A DNA stretch of 64,000 bases from an uncultured Pseudodesulfovibrio sp. (GCF_963675635.1 NZ_OY776488.1:248001-312000); one strand, 5' to 3'. Shown: positions 17,849 to 26,433, counted from the stretch's first letter. Numbers and translations are program-made. Notes: a model not told the origin generated them from the sequence alone.

Positions 17849-18508
17849 GTGCCTGAACAGTGTGTGCCGTTGTGGGAGAAACCGACTCTGCGAGCCGTTG
17901 CCGGGGAGACCTTGCGGCCCGGCGGTTTTGCCGTCACGGATCGGGCTGCCGAATTGATTGGGGTGATTCCCGGTTGGCGTGTGCTTGACGTGGGCAGCGG
18001 ATTGGGAGCTACGGTCGGGCGATTGCGTTCCCGATTCGGTGCTGATGCCTTGGGCGTTGAACACTCCCGGGCGCAGATTGACCGCAGTAGTGAAGCTCAT
18101 GTCGTTCAGGCGCGAGGGGATCTCCTGCCCTTTCGGAATGAAGAATTCAATGCCATATTTTGTGAGTGTGTGCTGTCGTTGTTTGTTGAGCCTCGGCAGG
18201 GACTTGTAGAGTTCTGCCGTGTACTTCAGCCGCAGGGTTATCTTGTTCTTGCTGATCTGCATGCCGAGGAAAGGGGATTGCCGAACGGGAATTCCTGTGT
18301 CGGACGTGCCGTGCCGCTCTCTGTCACGCGGGAGCAGGTGGAGGCATGTGGGTTTACAGTGCGGCTGGTTGAAGATCATTCCCGGCAGTTAAAGGATTTG
18401 GCGGCGAAGCTGATGTTCGCCGGAGGGCAGACAACCGGGGCATGTACTGGTCGTCTCGGGTATTATTTGATGATTGCGCAAAAAGGGGGAGAGCCTCATG
18501 TTGGATGA
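17849..18508 (+). CDS. SAM-dependent methyltransferase of the mop cluster, DVU_1556-like
   Basis: A 219-residue class I methyltransferase. The SAM-binding motif VLDVGSGLGATVG is at ~48-60, an acidic GVEH follows at the end of the second strand, and FCECVLSLFVEP corresponds to motif IV. The start is GTG with GGAGG 11 bases upstream and only 2 bases after the previous stop. It overlaps the next gene by 11 bases. In related genomes the same position holds a family whose substrate is unknown (recalled as TrsM or DVU_1556 family). The radical SAM protein next door suggests both act on one substrate. Confidence 0.82.
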   Translation: MPEQCVPLWEKPTLRAVAGETLRPGGFAVTDRAAELIGVIPGWRVLDVGSGLGATVGRLRSRFGADALGVEHSRAQIDRSSEAHVVQARGDLLPFRNEEFNAIFCECVLSLFVEPRQGLVEFCRVLQPQGYLVLADLHAEERGLPNGNSCVGRAVPLSVTREQVEACGFTVRLVEDHSRQLKDLAAKLMFAGGQTTGACTGRLGYYLMIAQKGGEPHVG

Positions 18509-18953
18509 TACAGGTCTCAAAATGATGGAGCTGGGCGGCAAGGGATATTGTTGCAGTCAGATCCTGATTGTGTTGGCTCTTGACGAAATAGGGCGGGAAA
18601 ATCCGGATCTGGTCCGGGCTGCTTCCGGTTTGTGTAACGGACTTGGCGATTGTTCCGGCCTGTGTGGCGTCTATACTGGTGCGGCAATACTGCTCGGGTT
18701 GTATGGCGGTAAAGGTGAAGACATAGAAGAGCCAGTCGATGTACTGCCTCTGATGCTTGAAGAGTTGCGCGACTGGTTTGCCGCGGCAACGACCCAGTAT
18801 GGCGGCATGGCGTGCAGGGATATTCTGGATGGGCGATGCGGTCAGCCGGATGCCGCCCGGTGTGGCGGTTTGGTGTCTGCGGCCTATGCGCAGGTTCGTG
18901 AAATTCTGGTGGATAACGGATTGGACCCCTCCGAAGGACGTTCCCTGTCATGA
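18498..18953 (+). CDS. C_GCAxxG_C_C family protein, DVU_1555-like
   Basis: A 151-residue helical protein of the C_GCAxxG_C_C redox-associated family: GYCCSQ near the N-terminus, then GLCNGLGDCSGLCGVYTG with the conserved Cys/Gly pattern, and further cysteines at CRDILDGRC and ARCGG. ATG 18498 follows a GGGGGAG site and overlaps the methyltransferase end. Members are often exported or cytoplasmic redox proteins of unknown chemistry; no signal peptide is seen here. Cysteine spacing suggests a disulfide relay or bound metal. Confidence 0.85.
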   Translation: MLDDTGLKMMELGGKGYCCSQILIVLALDEIGRENPDLVRAASGLCNGLGDCSGLCGVYTGAAILLGLYGGKGEDIEEPVDVLPLMLEELRDWFAAATTQYGGMACRDILDGRCGQPDAARCGGLVSAAYAQVREILVDNGLDPSEGRSLS

Positions 18954-20296
18954 GCCGTATCCCGCGAAGCGTCTGTCCTGTCTGCCTGAAACCGATCCCG
19001 GCGGAACATGAAACCATCGGGGACGAAACATTTCTGGTGAAGACATGCCCGGACCATGGTGAATTCAGAACCGTTGTCTGGCGGGGACAGCCGGCTTTCG
19101 AGGATTGGTCGCGGGTGAAGATTCCTTCGCTGCCGAAAACTCCGTTTACCCGTGTGGACAAGGGCTGCCCGCTGGATTGCGGGTTGTGCGACGCCCATCG
19201 TCAGCATACCTGTACGGCGATCATTGAAGTAACATGGCGGTGTGACCTTGGCTGTCCGGTGTGCTTTGCCTCGTCTGGTAAAAGTGCGCTACCTGATCCG
19301 ACTCATGAAGAACTCGGCTTCCTGTTTGATCGCGTCAAAGAAGCGTCCGGTTATTGTAATATCCAGCTTTCCGGCGGTGAGCCAACGGTGCGGGATGACT
19401 TGCCTGACGTGATTCGGCTGGCCAAATCCAGGGGATTCCCTTTTATTCAGCTCAATACAAACGGGCTGCGTATCGGACGAGAAAAGGGGTATGCCGCTAC
19501 GCTGGCCGAGGCCGGACTTGATTCCGTTTTTTTTCAATTCGACGGTTTGAGTGACGATGTCCATGAGACCCTGCGTGGTCGCCCTCTGGTTGATCTCAAA
19601 CTTGCCGCTTTACATGCCTTGGCTGAAGCAGGTGTCGGCGTGGTGTTGGTCCCTACGATCATACCGGGTGTTAACGAGCATGTTCTGGGTGCCATTGTGG
19701 AATTTGCGGCTGAACATTCACCGCATGTGCGCGGTGTGCATTTTCAACCCGTGAGTTATTTCGGGAGATATGCCCAATCGCCGACTGACGCACAGCGCAT
19801 CACCTTGCCGGAAATCATGAGGCTCCTTGAGAAACAGACCGGGGGAGCACTTCAGGCAAATCATTTCATGCCGCCGGGCTGTGAACATTCGCATTGCTCG
19901 TTTCACGCCAATTATATGGTGACTGAGAGCGGACGGTTGCAGAAACTTTCGGCAGACGGCAAGTGCGGGTGTAAGCCCCGTCCAGCGTCAGAGGGCGCGG
20001 ACAAGGCCAAGGCGTTTGTGAAACGCCAATGGGCGGCACCGGGAAAAATATTGCCCATGGCAGACGGTCCGGATGCCCTTGACGCCTTTATCAGTCGTGC
20101 GGCAACACATACTCTGGCCGTGTCCGCTATGGCGTTTCAGGATGCCTGGACTCTTGACTTGGAGCGCCTCAAGGGGTGTTGTATTCACGAAGTCTCTCCG
20201 GATGGGAGATTGATTCCGTTTTGTGCGTACAACCTGACCTCCATGGATGGAGAAACCCTCTACAGGGGGAAATGTCATGGATCTTCCAGCTCTTGA
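18950..20296 (+). CDS. Radical SAM protein of the mop cluster (TrsS-like)
   Basis: A 448-residue radical SAM enzyme with C98, C102 and C105 in the CxxxCxxC motif (RCDLGCPVCF), GGEPT at 142-146 and a TIM-barrel core. The N-terminus has a zinc-like pair (CPVC) plus C33, then CPLDCGLC and C88. The C-terminal part has more cysteines (GCEHSHC, KCGCK, GCC). The layout resembles the tetraether-synthase-like radical SAM proteins. NCBI names the mop-linked family radical SAM (seleno)protein TrsS (recalled); here no in-frame TGA is used. It overlaps the upstream gene by ATGA. The substrate is unknown; modification of a cofactor or thiol carrier is an inference. Confidence 0.88.
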   Translation: MSRIPRSVCPVCLKPIPAEHETIGDETFLVKTCPDHGEFRTVVWRGQPAFEDWSRVKIPSLPKTPFTRVDKGCPLDCGLCDAHRQHTCTAIIEVTWRCDLGCPVCFASSGKSALPDPTHEELGFLFDRVKEASGYCNIQLSGGEPTVRDDLPDVIRLAKSRGFPFIQLNTNGLRIGREKGYAATLAEAGLDSVFFQFDGLSDDVHETLRGRPLVDLKLAALHALAEAGVGVVLVPTIIPGVNEHVLGAIVEFAAEHSPHVRGVHFQPVSYFGRYAQSPTDAQRITLPEIMRLLEKQTGGALQANHFMPPGCEHSHCSFHANYMVTESGRLQKLSADGKCGCKPRPASEGADKAKAFVKRQWAAPGKILPMADGPDALDAFISRAATHTLAVSAMAFQDAWTLDLERLKGCCIHEVSPDGRLIPFCAYNLTSMDGETLYRGKCHGSSSS

Positions 20297-21584
20297 CCAA
20301 TGGCTTGTTCGTCGCATGAAGTGGCGTAAGAACGCACCGCCTACAGCTCGGGATATTCGCCAATGGCAGCTTGCCCGGTTGCGTGACCTGGTGACACATG
20401 CACAGGTCAACAGTCCGTTTTATGCGCGTCATCTTGCGGGTATCGACGCCTTGGATATACACTCTGTAGAAGCCTACTCCCGTTTGCCCATGATGACGTC
20501 CGAGGACATACGTGCCGGAGGTGAGCACCTGCTCTGCGTGTCACAGGATGAGATCGCACGGGTTGTGACCTTGACGACTTCCGGCACTACCGGGCAGCCC
20601 AAACGGATTTTTCATACGGCTGAGGACCTTGATGCTACAGTCGATTATTTCGGGTGGGGCATGAGGAATCTGGTAGAGTCCGGACAGACCGCACTTGTCC
20701 TCATGCCGGGTGATAGACCGGGCGGGGTGGGGCGACTGCTGATTGATGCCCTTGATCGGATAGGTGTACGAGCCGTTACACATGGCGTCATGGATGACGT
20801 TGACAGCGCGCTCGACCAATGCCTTGCAGAAGACGCAAGATGTATTGTCGGGTCGTCGGCTCATGTGAATATGCTCGCCAACGCGTGGGAGAAGCGGAGA
20901 CTGCCTTTTGGTCGAATCCAATCGGTTCTTCTGTGTTGGGATGCGGCACCGAATGCTGTGGCGTTTACTGTTGAAAGAATTTTCGGCTGTCGGGTGTTGT
21001 GTCACTGGGGCATGATCGAAACCGGCCTTGGCGGGGCGGTGGAGTGCGCTCCTCACTCGGGTATGCATTTGCGCGAAACGGATGTTTTCATGGAGATAGT
21101 TGACCCTGAAACGGGTACAGCCTTGCCGGAAGGGCTGTTTGGTGAAATGGTCGTCTCCACTCCGCTTCGTTTAGGGATGCCGCTTATTCGCTACAGGACC
21201 GGCGACATAGGGAGAATACTCCCGGACCTGTGTGATTGTAAAAGTCCTTTGCGCCGACTTGATACACAAATATTTCGAAGGGAAGATGGAGTGACTGTCG
21301 GGGCGGGGCTATTGACGCTGCGGGAATTGAATGAGGTCTTGTACGGAGTGCCGGGGCTGGAAGATTTTGGTGTATGGTGCGTTGACGGGCGGTTGCGAGT
21401 CATGGCGTGCGGGGATCAAGGTGTACTGCCCGGACTTGTTCAGGGTGCCCTTGAAGCTATGCCGGTTGTTGAGCAGGGGATTGAAGAGGGACTGCTCTCG
21501 TTGGATATAATAATTAAAGATGACGGAACCCCGGCTGTCCCGGGGCTGGGAAAAAGATCCATACAGAGAGAACTGGAGAATTGA
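20277..21584 (+). CDS. AMP-dependent CoA-ligase-like protein, DVU_1553 family
   Basis: A 435-residue adenylate-forming enzyme of the phenylacetate-CoA-ligase type: P-loop LTTSGTTGQPKR at ~100-110, a HWGMIETGLGG motif in the middle, and YRTGDIG before the C-terminal subdomain. The first residues (VRRMKWRKNAPPTARDIRQWQLARLRDL) are typical of the PaaK branch. ATG 20277 with AGGGGGA just upstream is chosen; it overlaps the radical SAM gene by 20 bases. A CoA ligase is unexpected in molybdenum-cofactor assembly. It could activate an acid produced by Mop, or a carboxylate used by the methyltransferase/radical SAM pair. Confidence 0.85.
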   Translation: MDLPALDQWLVRRMKWRKNAPPTARDIRQWQLARLRDLVTHAQVNSPFYARHLAGIDALDIHSVEAYSRLPMMTSEDIRAGGEHLLCVSQDEIARVVTLTTSGTTGQPKRIFHTAEDLDATVDYFGWGMRNLVESGQTALVLMPGDRPGGVGRLLIDALDRIGVRAVTHGVMDDVDSALDQCLAEDARCIVGSSAHVNMLANAWEKRRLPFGRIQSVLLCWDAAPNAVAFTVERIFGCRVLCHWGMIETGLGGAVECAPHSGMHLRETDVFMEIVDPETGTALPEGLFGEMVVSTPLRLGMPLIRYRTGDIGRILPDLCDCKSPLRRLDTQIFRREDGVTVGAGLLTLRELNEVLYGVPGLEDFGVWCVDGRLRVMACGDQGVLPGLVQGALEAMPVVEQGIEEGLLSLDIIIKDDGTPAVPGLGKRSIQRELEN

Positions 21585-21587
21585 ATC

Positions 21588-22574
21588 ATGAAAGCGTTTG
21601 TGCGTTCCATATGTGAACTTATCGGACAGAATGAAACCTTTGTCATGGCTACGGTGGTGGAAAGCTCCGGCTCGACTCCGCGATCTTCCGGGGCGAAGAT
21701 GGTTGTGCGCGGTGATGGCTCCATCCTCGGCACTGTGGGGGGAGGATTGGTTGAAGCCCGGGCCTGTCAGGACGGCCTGACCATGCTCAGCGCGGGGGAT
21801 GGAACCGCCAGTTTGACTTTTGTGGACATGACGCAGGAACTCGCGGCCAATTCCGACATGATCTGCGGCGGGGGGTTGAGCGTGTTGCTTGAAGTCATAG
21901 AGCCGGATGGCCCCTGTGCCGTGGCATACCTTGAAGTGAATGAACTGCTGCGGCGCGGCATCCGTTCTTCACTGGTTTCGACGTTTGAAGGAGTCACGAG
22001 TCTTTGTGGCGTGGAATATCAGGTCCTGCGGGATGAAGCTGACGGAGATACGCCTGTTTTTGAAAAGAATTCTAACGGCATACGGATTTCCGAACCATTT
22101 ATTCCTCCCGCGTCCCTGTATATCTTCGGGGCAGGGCATGTCTCGCTGTTCACGGCCCGTACTGCCGCCATGATAGGGTTCAGGACCGTGGTTCTTGATG
22201 ATCGTGAAGATTTCGCCAACACCGAACGGTTTCCCGAGGCTGACGAAGTCGTTGTCCTGCCTGGTTTTGCCGGGTGCTGCGATGCACTGGGTATGGATGA
22301 AAATTCGTATGTCATCATCGTGACCAGAGGCCACATGCATGATCGTACTGTGCTGGCTGAAGCCTTGCGGACCAAGGCTCGTTACGTGGGCATGATCGGC
22401 AGCAAGAAGAAACGCGACAAAATTTACGAATCGCTTTTGGCTGACGGGTTCACGCAGCAGGACATCAACAGGTGTCATTGCCCCATCGGGCTGACCATCG
22501 GTGCGCAGACGCCTGAAGAGATAGCTGTCTCCATCTGCGGTGAACTGATTCAGGTGCGGTCTGGGGCCGCATGA
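21588..22574 (+). CDS. XdhC/CoxI-family molybdenum hydroxylase maturation protein
   Basis: A 328-residue protein. The N-terminal XdhC/CoxI domain has ESSGSTPRSSGAKM, GGGLVEA and the MICGGG motif; the C-terminal Rossmann domain has YIFGAGHVS and VGMIGSKKKR. XdhC proteins bind molybdenum cofactor, help its sulfuration and insert it into hydroxylases of the xanthine oxidase family, so Mop is the obvious client. It follows the ligase by 3 bases and overlaps the next gene by ATGA. Confidence 0.92.
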   Translation: MKAFVRSICELIGQNETFVMATVVESSGSTPRSSGAKMVVRGDGSILGTVGGGLVEARACQDGLTMLSAGDGTASLTFVDMTQELAANSDMICGGGLSVLLEVIEPDGPCAVAYLEVNELLRRGIRSSLVSTFEGVTSLCGVEYQVLRDEADGDTPVFEKNSNGIRISEPFIPPASLYIFGAGHVSLFTARTAAMIGFRTVVLDDREDFANTERFPEADEVVVLPGFAGCCDALGMDENSYVIIVTRGHMHDRTVLAEALRTKARYVGMIGSKKKRDKIYESLLADGFTQQDINRCHCPIGLTIGAQTPEEIAVSICGELIQVRSGAA

Positions 22575-23695
22575 GCACTCTTGCCGCGATAATACCGGCG
22601 GCAGGCCTTTCTTCCCGCATGGGGGAGTTCAAACCCCTGCTGCCGTTGGGAGAAGGTACGGTGCTGTCGCAGTGTGTCGATCTGTTCCGGAAAAACAACA
22701 TTGAACAGATCGTCGTGGTCACCGGCAAACAGTGTGACTACGTGGCCGCGGCGGCTCACCAGGCCGGGGCAGTCGCCGTGCATAATCGGAATTTTGAGCA
22801 GGGCATGTATTCCTCGGTACTGACTGGTGTCCGTGCTTTGAAGGAAAACGTGTCGGCGTTTTTCATGCTTCCTGTGGATATCCCGCTGGTCAGGCCGGAA
22901 ACGGTTGGTCGTCTTATCGAGGAATTCACGCAGTCTGCTCCATCCATCCTCTATCCCCGCTTTCGAGATGAGCGCGGTCATCCGCCGCTGATCAGCCGGA
23001 GTCTGGTGCCGGTCATTCTGTCCCATGACGGAACGGGCGGCCTGCGGACAGTGCTGGACAACCATGAATCCGGGGCGCGAGATCTGGACGTGGCGGATTT
23101 CGGGACGGTTCATGATCTGGACCGCCCGGCTGATTATTCGCTGGCCCGAACCCTGGCAGATGTCCGGTATCCGACCAATGAAGAGTGCTGTCAGTTGTGG
23201 GACATGTATTCCGTGCCTATAAATATTGTTCGTCACTGTCAGGCCGTATCTCGTGTGGCCGAGGTCCTGTGCGAACGATTGAACTGTCAGCGCAACGGCA
23301 ATTGTCTTGATATCGACCTGGTTCGAGGCGCGGCTCTGACCCATGATATAGGCAAAGGCACCAGACGGCATGAGATCGTGGGTGCCGAACGATTGCAAGC
23401 ACATGGCTTTCACGATGCTGCGACTATTGCTCTTGAACATTTTGATCTGACGCTTTCGCCGGAGGAGCCGATAACCGAAAAGGAAGTTGTGTTTCTTGCC
23501 GACAAGCTCGTTTGCGGAGAGTCTCCGGTTCCCCTCAAGGTCCGGTACATGAACAAAATAGAACTCTACCGCCATGAACCGGGGGTGGAAGGGGCCATTC
23601 TTGATCGATTGGAGCGTGCGACCGATATCATGACCCGGTTTGATCGGGAGATGGGCGTTTGTGCCGAACAACTGGCGCAGGATGTTCTGGCATGA
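22571..23695 (+). CDS. MobA/MocA-like nucleotidyltransferase fused to an HD domain
   Basis: A 374-residue fusion. Residues ~1-200 are a MobA-like NTP transferase (IPAAGLSSRMGEFKPLLPLG nucleotide loop, LPVDIPLV metal site), the type that adds CMP to molybdopterin to make the MCD cofactor used by Mop. Residues ~220-374 are an HD phosphohydrolase-like domain (RHCQAVS, LTHDIGKG, LEHFD). The fusion pairs cofactor nucleotidylation with a possible nucleotide hydrolase, which could recycle or regulate MCD. It corresponds to the DVU_1551 NTP-transferase family (recalled). It is coupled by ATGA overlaps on both sides. Confidence 0.88.
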   Translation: MSTLAAIIPAAGLSSRMGEFKPLLPLGEGTVLSQCVDLFRKNNIEQIVVVTGKQCDYVAAAAHQAGAVAVHNRNFEQGMYSSVLTGVRALKENVSAFFMLPVDIPLVRPETVGRLIEEFTQSAPSILYPRFRDERGHPPLISRSLVPVILSHDGTGGLRTVLDNHESGARDLDVADFGTVHDLDRPADYSLARTLADVRYPTNEECCQLWDMYSVPINIVRHCQAVSRVAEVLCERLNCQRNGNCLDIDLVRGAALTHDIGKGTRRHEIVGAERLQAHGFHDAATIALEHFDLTLSPEEPITEKEVVFLADKLVCGESPVPLKVRYMNKIELYRHEPGVEGAILDRLERATDIMTRFDREMGVCAEQLAQDVLA

Positions 23696-24306
23696 TCGTG
23701 CTTATGCGACATGCGCAGACTGAGGGCGGTGCCGGGCGATGTATCGGCAGGACGCCGGTGCCGTTGTCCGATGCAGGGCGTGAGCGGGCGCGGCATATTG
23801 TTGCGTCTCTGCGCAGTGTCGGATTCAAACGGTTATGCGCAAGTCCTGCACAACGGGCGCAGGATACCCTTGATCCGTTGGCTCGGGTTCTCGATATGAC
23901 CGTGGAAACGCTTCCCGCTCTGAATGAGATTGATATGGGAAAGTGGGACGGACTTCCCTTTGAAGACGTGCGTCGCTTGTATGCGGATGGGTATGCTGAG
24001 CGCGGAGGTCGCTTCGGTTCGTTTCGTCCACCGCTTGGCGAGAGTTTCATGGATGTCGCGGACCGCGCATTGGTTGCCCTGAATGAACTGGCGCACGGTG
24101 CGCTTCCGGTTCTGGTCGCGACCCACGCGGGGGTGCTGCGTTCGGTACTCTGCCGGGTTACAGGCCACCCCATGGATGACCTGTTTCATTTCAAACCCGA
24201 CTATGCGCATTGTGTCCTTTTACGGTCAGGGACAAACGGACTGGAGTTGATCGCGTCCGACGTGTCCCCAGATGACCTGCCGACTTTTTTTGATTCGAAT
24301 TCTTAG
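23692..24306 (+). CDS. Histidine phosphatase (phosphoglycerate-mutase-like) protein
   Basis: A 204-residue histidine phosphatase: catalytic RHAQTEG near residue 6, a second Arg in CASPAQRAQDT, Glu in NEIDMGKWDG and the second His in VATHAGVLR. The CobC/alpha-ribazole phosphatase branch looks similar, but the position at the end of the mop cluster suggests a role in cofactor assembly or clean-up. ATG 23692 overlaps the upstream stop. It ends in a 4-base tail-to-tail overlap with the DUF364 gene of the mod operon. Confidence 0.85.
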   Translation: MIVLMRHAQTEGGAGRCIGRTPVPLSDAGRERARHIVASLRSVGFKRLCASPAQRAQDTLDPLARVLDMTVETLPALNEIDMGKWDGLPFEDVRRLYADGYAERGGRFGSFRPPLGESFMDVADRALVALNELAHGALPVLVATHAGVLRSVLCRVTGHPMDDLFHFKPDYAHCVLLRSGTNGLELIASDVSPDDLPTFFDSNS

Positions 24307-25028
24307 GCGCTCTGCGGACAGAATCGATCCCACCCCATGAGCGCGGCCCCTCCTGAAATGGTCGTGCCGTAAAAAAGCACAGGCTTTTCGGTCAGGAACT
24401 GGTCAATGGAGCTGTTCGCCAGCGTTGTGCCCGTGACGAGCAGCAGATCGCACCAGTCAATGGCCTCTGCCGTGGCCTCGCCGCCTTCCACGAGCACACC
24501 CCGTTTTGTTTGTCCGATGTTGTCCGGATCAAGGTCGATCAGTCGCACTTCGGTTTCCCTGTTCAGGACTTCGGCGAGTGCAGGCTGGAATCCGATAATG
24601 GTGATGCGGCATTGCCCGTAATTTTTTTTGATGTGATCGAAGATCGTTTTCGAACACTCCTTGGGGCCGCAGTCCTTGCAGTGGATCGTCCCTTTCGCCA
24701 ACCCGAGCGAACGAGAGACTGCATTGAGTGTGGCCACGAATACAGCACGGTTGAAGTTATTGTCCAAAGTCAGTGCGGCTACATCGCTCAATGTCCCAGT
24801 ATAATTGCCATAGTTGTCGGTAAATGCTTGTCCTCGTTCTCCCCTGAACATGGCTTCCATCAACTTCTCTTTGCCCTGCTGAATGGGGAAGTCATTTTCT
24901 TCCGGGCTGCCGATGGCCTCCTTGACTGTCAGAGGACCGGCAGAAACTGTGATGCTTTCATTGAGAATGTTCTCTTTTCCCCAGAGAAGAAGGGCTTTGT
25001 CACGGACGATTTCCAGAGTGGTTTTCAT
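24303..25028 (-). CDS. DUF364/Rossmann-like putative metal-chelation protein of the mod operon
   Basis: A 241-residue protein of the DUF364 type (putative heavy-metal chelation domain with a Rossmann-like second half): VGxxTGTLSDV-type residues near 75-85, KDCGPKECSKTIFDHI with two cysteines, ITIIGFQPALAEVL and LLLVTGTTLANSSID. It is the last gene of the modCAB operon, 8 bases after modB. Family members are often found near metal transport and molybdoenzyme genes. Handling of molybdate or tungstate after import is plausible but not shown. Confidence 0.78.
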   Translation of the reverse strand: MKTTLEIVRDKALLLWGKENILNESITVSAGPLTVKEAIGSPEENDFPIQQGKEKLMEAMFRGERGQAFTDNYGNYTGTLSDVAALTLDNNFNRAVFVATLNAVSRSLGLAKGTIHCKDCGPKECSKTIFDHIKKNYGQCRITIIGFQPALAEVLNRETEVRLIDLDPDNIGQTKRGVLVEGGEATAEAIDWCDLLLVTGTTLANSSIDQFLTEKPVLFYGTTISGGAALMGWDRFCPQSA

Positions 25029-25036
25029 GTATGCTC

Positions 25037-25705
25037 CTAGACGGCGGAAAGCCTTTTGAGTGCAATGAAGATGGTCAGTGAGAATATGCCGATGATGGCG
25101 GACAGTACCAATGCCCGTTCGAATTCGCCACTGAAGACGGCGTTGTAGATTTCAAGGGAAAGGGTGTTGGTCCTGCCGATGATGTTGCCGCCGAGCATCA
25201 ATGTGATGCCGACTTCCCCGAGGGATCGGCCAAGGGCCAGAAACCAGCCGGCGGCCACATTGCGGCGGACATTAGGGAGCAATACAAACCAGAATGTTTG
25301 CCATTCGTTTTTACCAAGCACCCTTGAGGCTTCAGCCAGTTGTTTGACGTTGCCCCGGAGAGCGGCTTCCACTGGTTTGACCACCAATGGAAGGCCGGCC
25401 ACGAATGCGGCGATAACCACACCCGGAAAGCTGAATACGATATCCACTGGCAAGACCTGCCCGATCAATCCGGCTCTGCCGAGCAGTATAAGCAGGATGA
25501 AGCCGGTGGCGATCGGCGGAAAGACGAGCGGTAGTGTAACAAGAAAATCCACCACAGAGCGCATCGTACTTTTCCCGGAGGTCAGGTAATAGCCGAGAAG
25601 AATGCCGCTGAGCAGATGGAGCAGGCCGGACACTGCCAACACCTTGAGGGTGAGGCAGAGCGGTCCGGTCGTCTGTGGTTGAACCAATATATCGAGAAAA
25701 CCCAT
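25037..25705 (-). CDS. modB: Molybdate/tungstate ABC transporter permease
   Basis: A 222-residue membrane protein with about five to six helices and the EAA-type cytoplasmic loop (EASRVLGKNEWQTFWFVLLPNVRR) that contacts the ATPase. Size and sequence fit ModB. It is 5 bases downstream of modA on the minus strand and is followed by the DUF364 gene. Confidence 0.9.
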   Translation of the reverse strand: MGFLDILVQPQTTGPLCLTLKVLAVSGLLHLLSGILLGYYLTSGKSTMRSVVDFLVTLPLVFPPIATGFILLILLGRAGLIGQVLPVDIVFSFPGVVIAAFVAGLPLVVKPVEAALRGNVKQLAEASRVLGKNEWQTFWFVLLPNVRRNVAAGWFLALGRSLGEVGITLMLGGNIIGRTNTLSLEIYNAVFSGEFERALVLSAIIGIFSLTIFIALKRLSAV

Positions 25706-25710
25706 CTTTT

Positions 25711-26433
25711 TTACAGGCCGTTGTCCTGCATGATGGTTCTGGCTTCAGGTGTTTTGAGGAAGCGGAGAAAATCCCTGGCCTGCTCCATGCGGCGACTGTC
25801 TTTGAGCAGGGCGGCAAGGATGACGATGGGAGAATAGTCTTTTTGGTCGATGATGATGTACCCGCCCAATTTGTCAGCCACGTTCAGCGTGTGCGTGAGG
25901 TTCATGAATCCCATGTCCACTTCGTTTGTTGTCAGGTAGGAAAAAACCTGCGGGATCGTGGCGACTTCCACCAATCTTGGCTTGATGTCGGGCAGTCGCT
26001 TGGTGGATTGCAGGAACTGGCGCGCAGCCTTGCCGTAAATGGCTTTCTGGGTGTCAGGCAGGGCAATGCGTCCGGCCTTGTCCAGGTCTTTCACCGTGGA
26101 GAAGGACCCTGATTTGGCAAAGGCGAGAACCAGTTTGCCCTGTCCCAGTTCCTGGCTGCCCTCCAGGGGGAGCTGTGCCTTTTTCAGGAAGGTGGCGTCA
26201 CCGATGACGATGTCCACGTTGCCGCTCTGTTTTGCCAGCGTGGTCACACGGGCCATGTTGCCGAAGAGAAGGTCCACGGTCCGTCCCGTCTGTTTCATGT
26301 ATTCCGTGTTGAGGGCATTGACCATTTTCTTGTAGCCGGCGCCGGATGCGAGGACAGCATTTTCTGCCAGGGCTGCGGTAGCCATGCAGATGACGAGAAA
26401 GGCGGTGAGAATGAATGTGCGAGTGGTGTGCAT
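25711..26433 (-). CDS. modA: Molybdate/tungstate-binding periplasmic protein
   Basis: A 240-residue precursor with a clear signal peptide (TFILTAFLVICMATAALA, cleavage before EN) and a periplasmic binding fold: VLASGAGYKKMVNAL at the mature start, NVDIVIGDATFLKK and LVLAFAKSG. It is placed between modC and modB. The ATG at 26433 is chosen for the signal peptide and AGGAAAC upstream; a longer frame would add 26 residues unlike a leader. It binds molybdate or tungstate for delivery to ModB. Confidence 0.9.
   Translation of the reverse strand: MHTTRTFILTAFLVICMATAALAENAVLASGAGYKKMVNALNTEYMKQTGRTVDLLFGNMARVTTLAKQSGNVDIVIGDATFLKKAQLPLEGSQELGQGKLVLAFAKSGSFSTVKDLDKAGRIALPDTQKAIYGKAARQFLQSTKRLPDIKPRLVEVATIPQVFSYLTTNEVDMGFMNLTHTLNVADKLGGYIIIDQKDYSPIVILAALLKDSRRMEQARDFLRFLKTPEARTIMQDNGL

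Noticed and set aside
22550-23671. A 373-codon minus-strand frame opposite the MobA-HD gene
   Set aside because: It is antisense to a clear gene with recognisable motifs, and has no recognisable product of its own.
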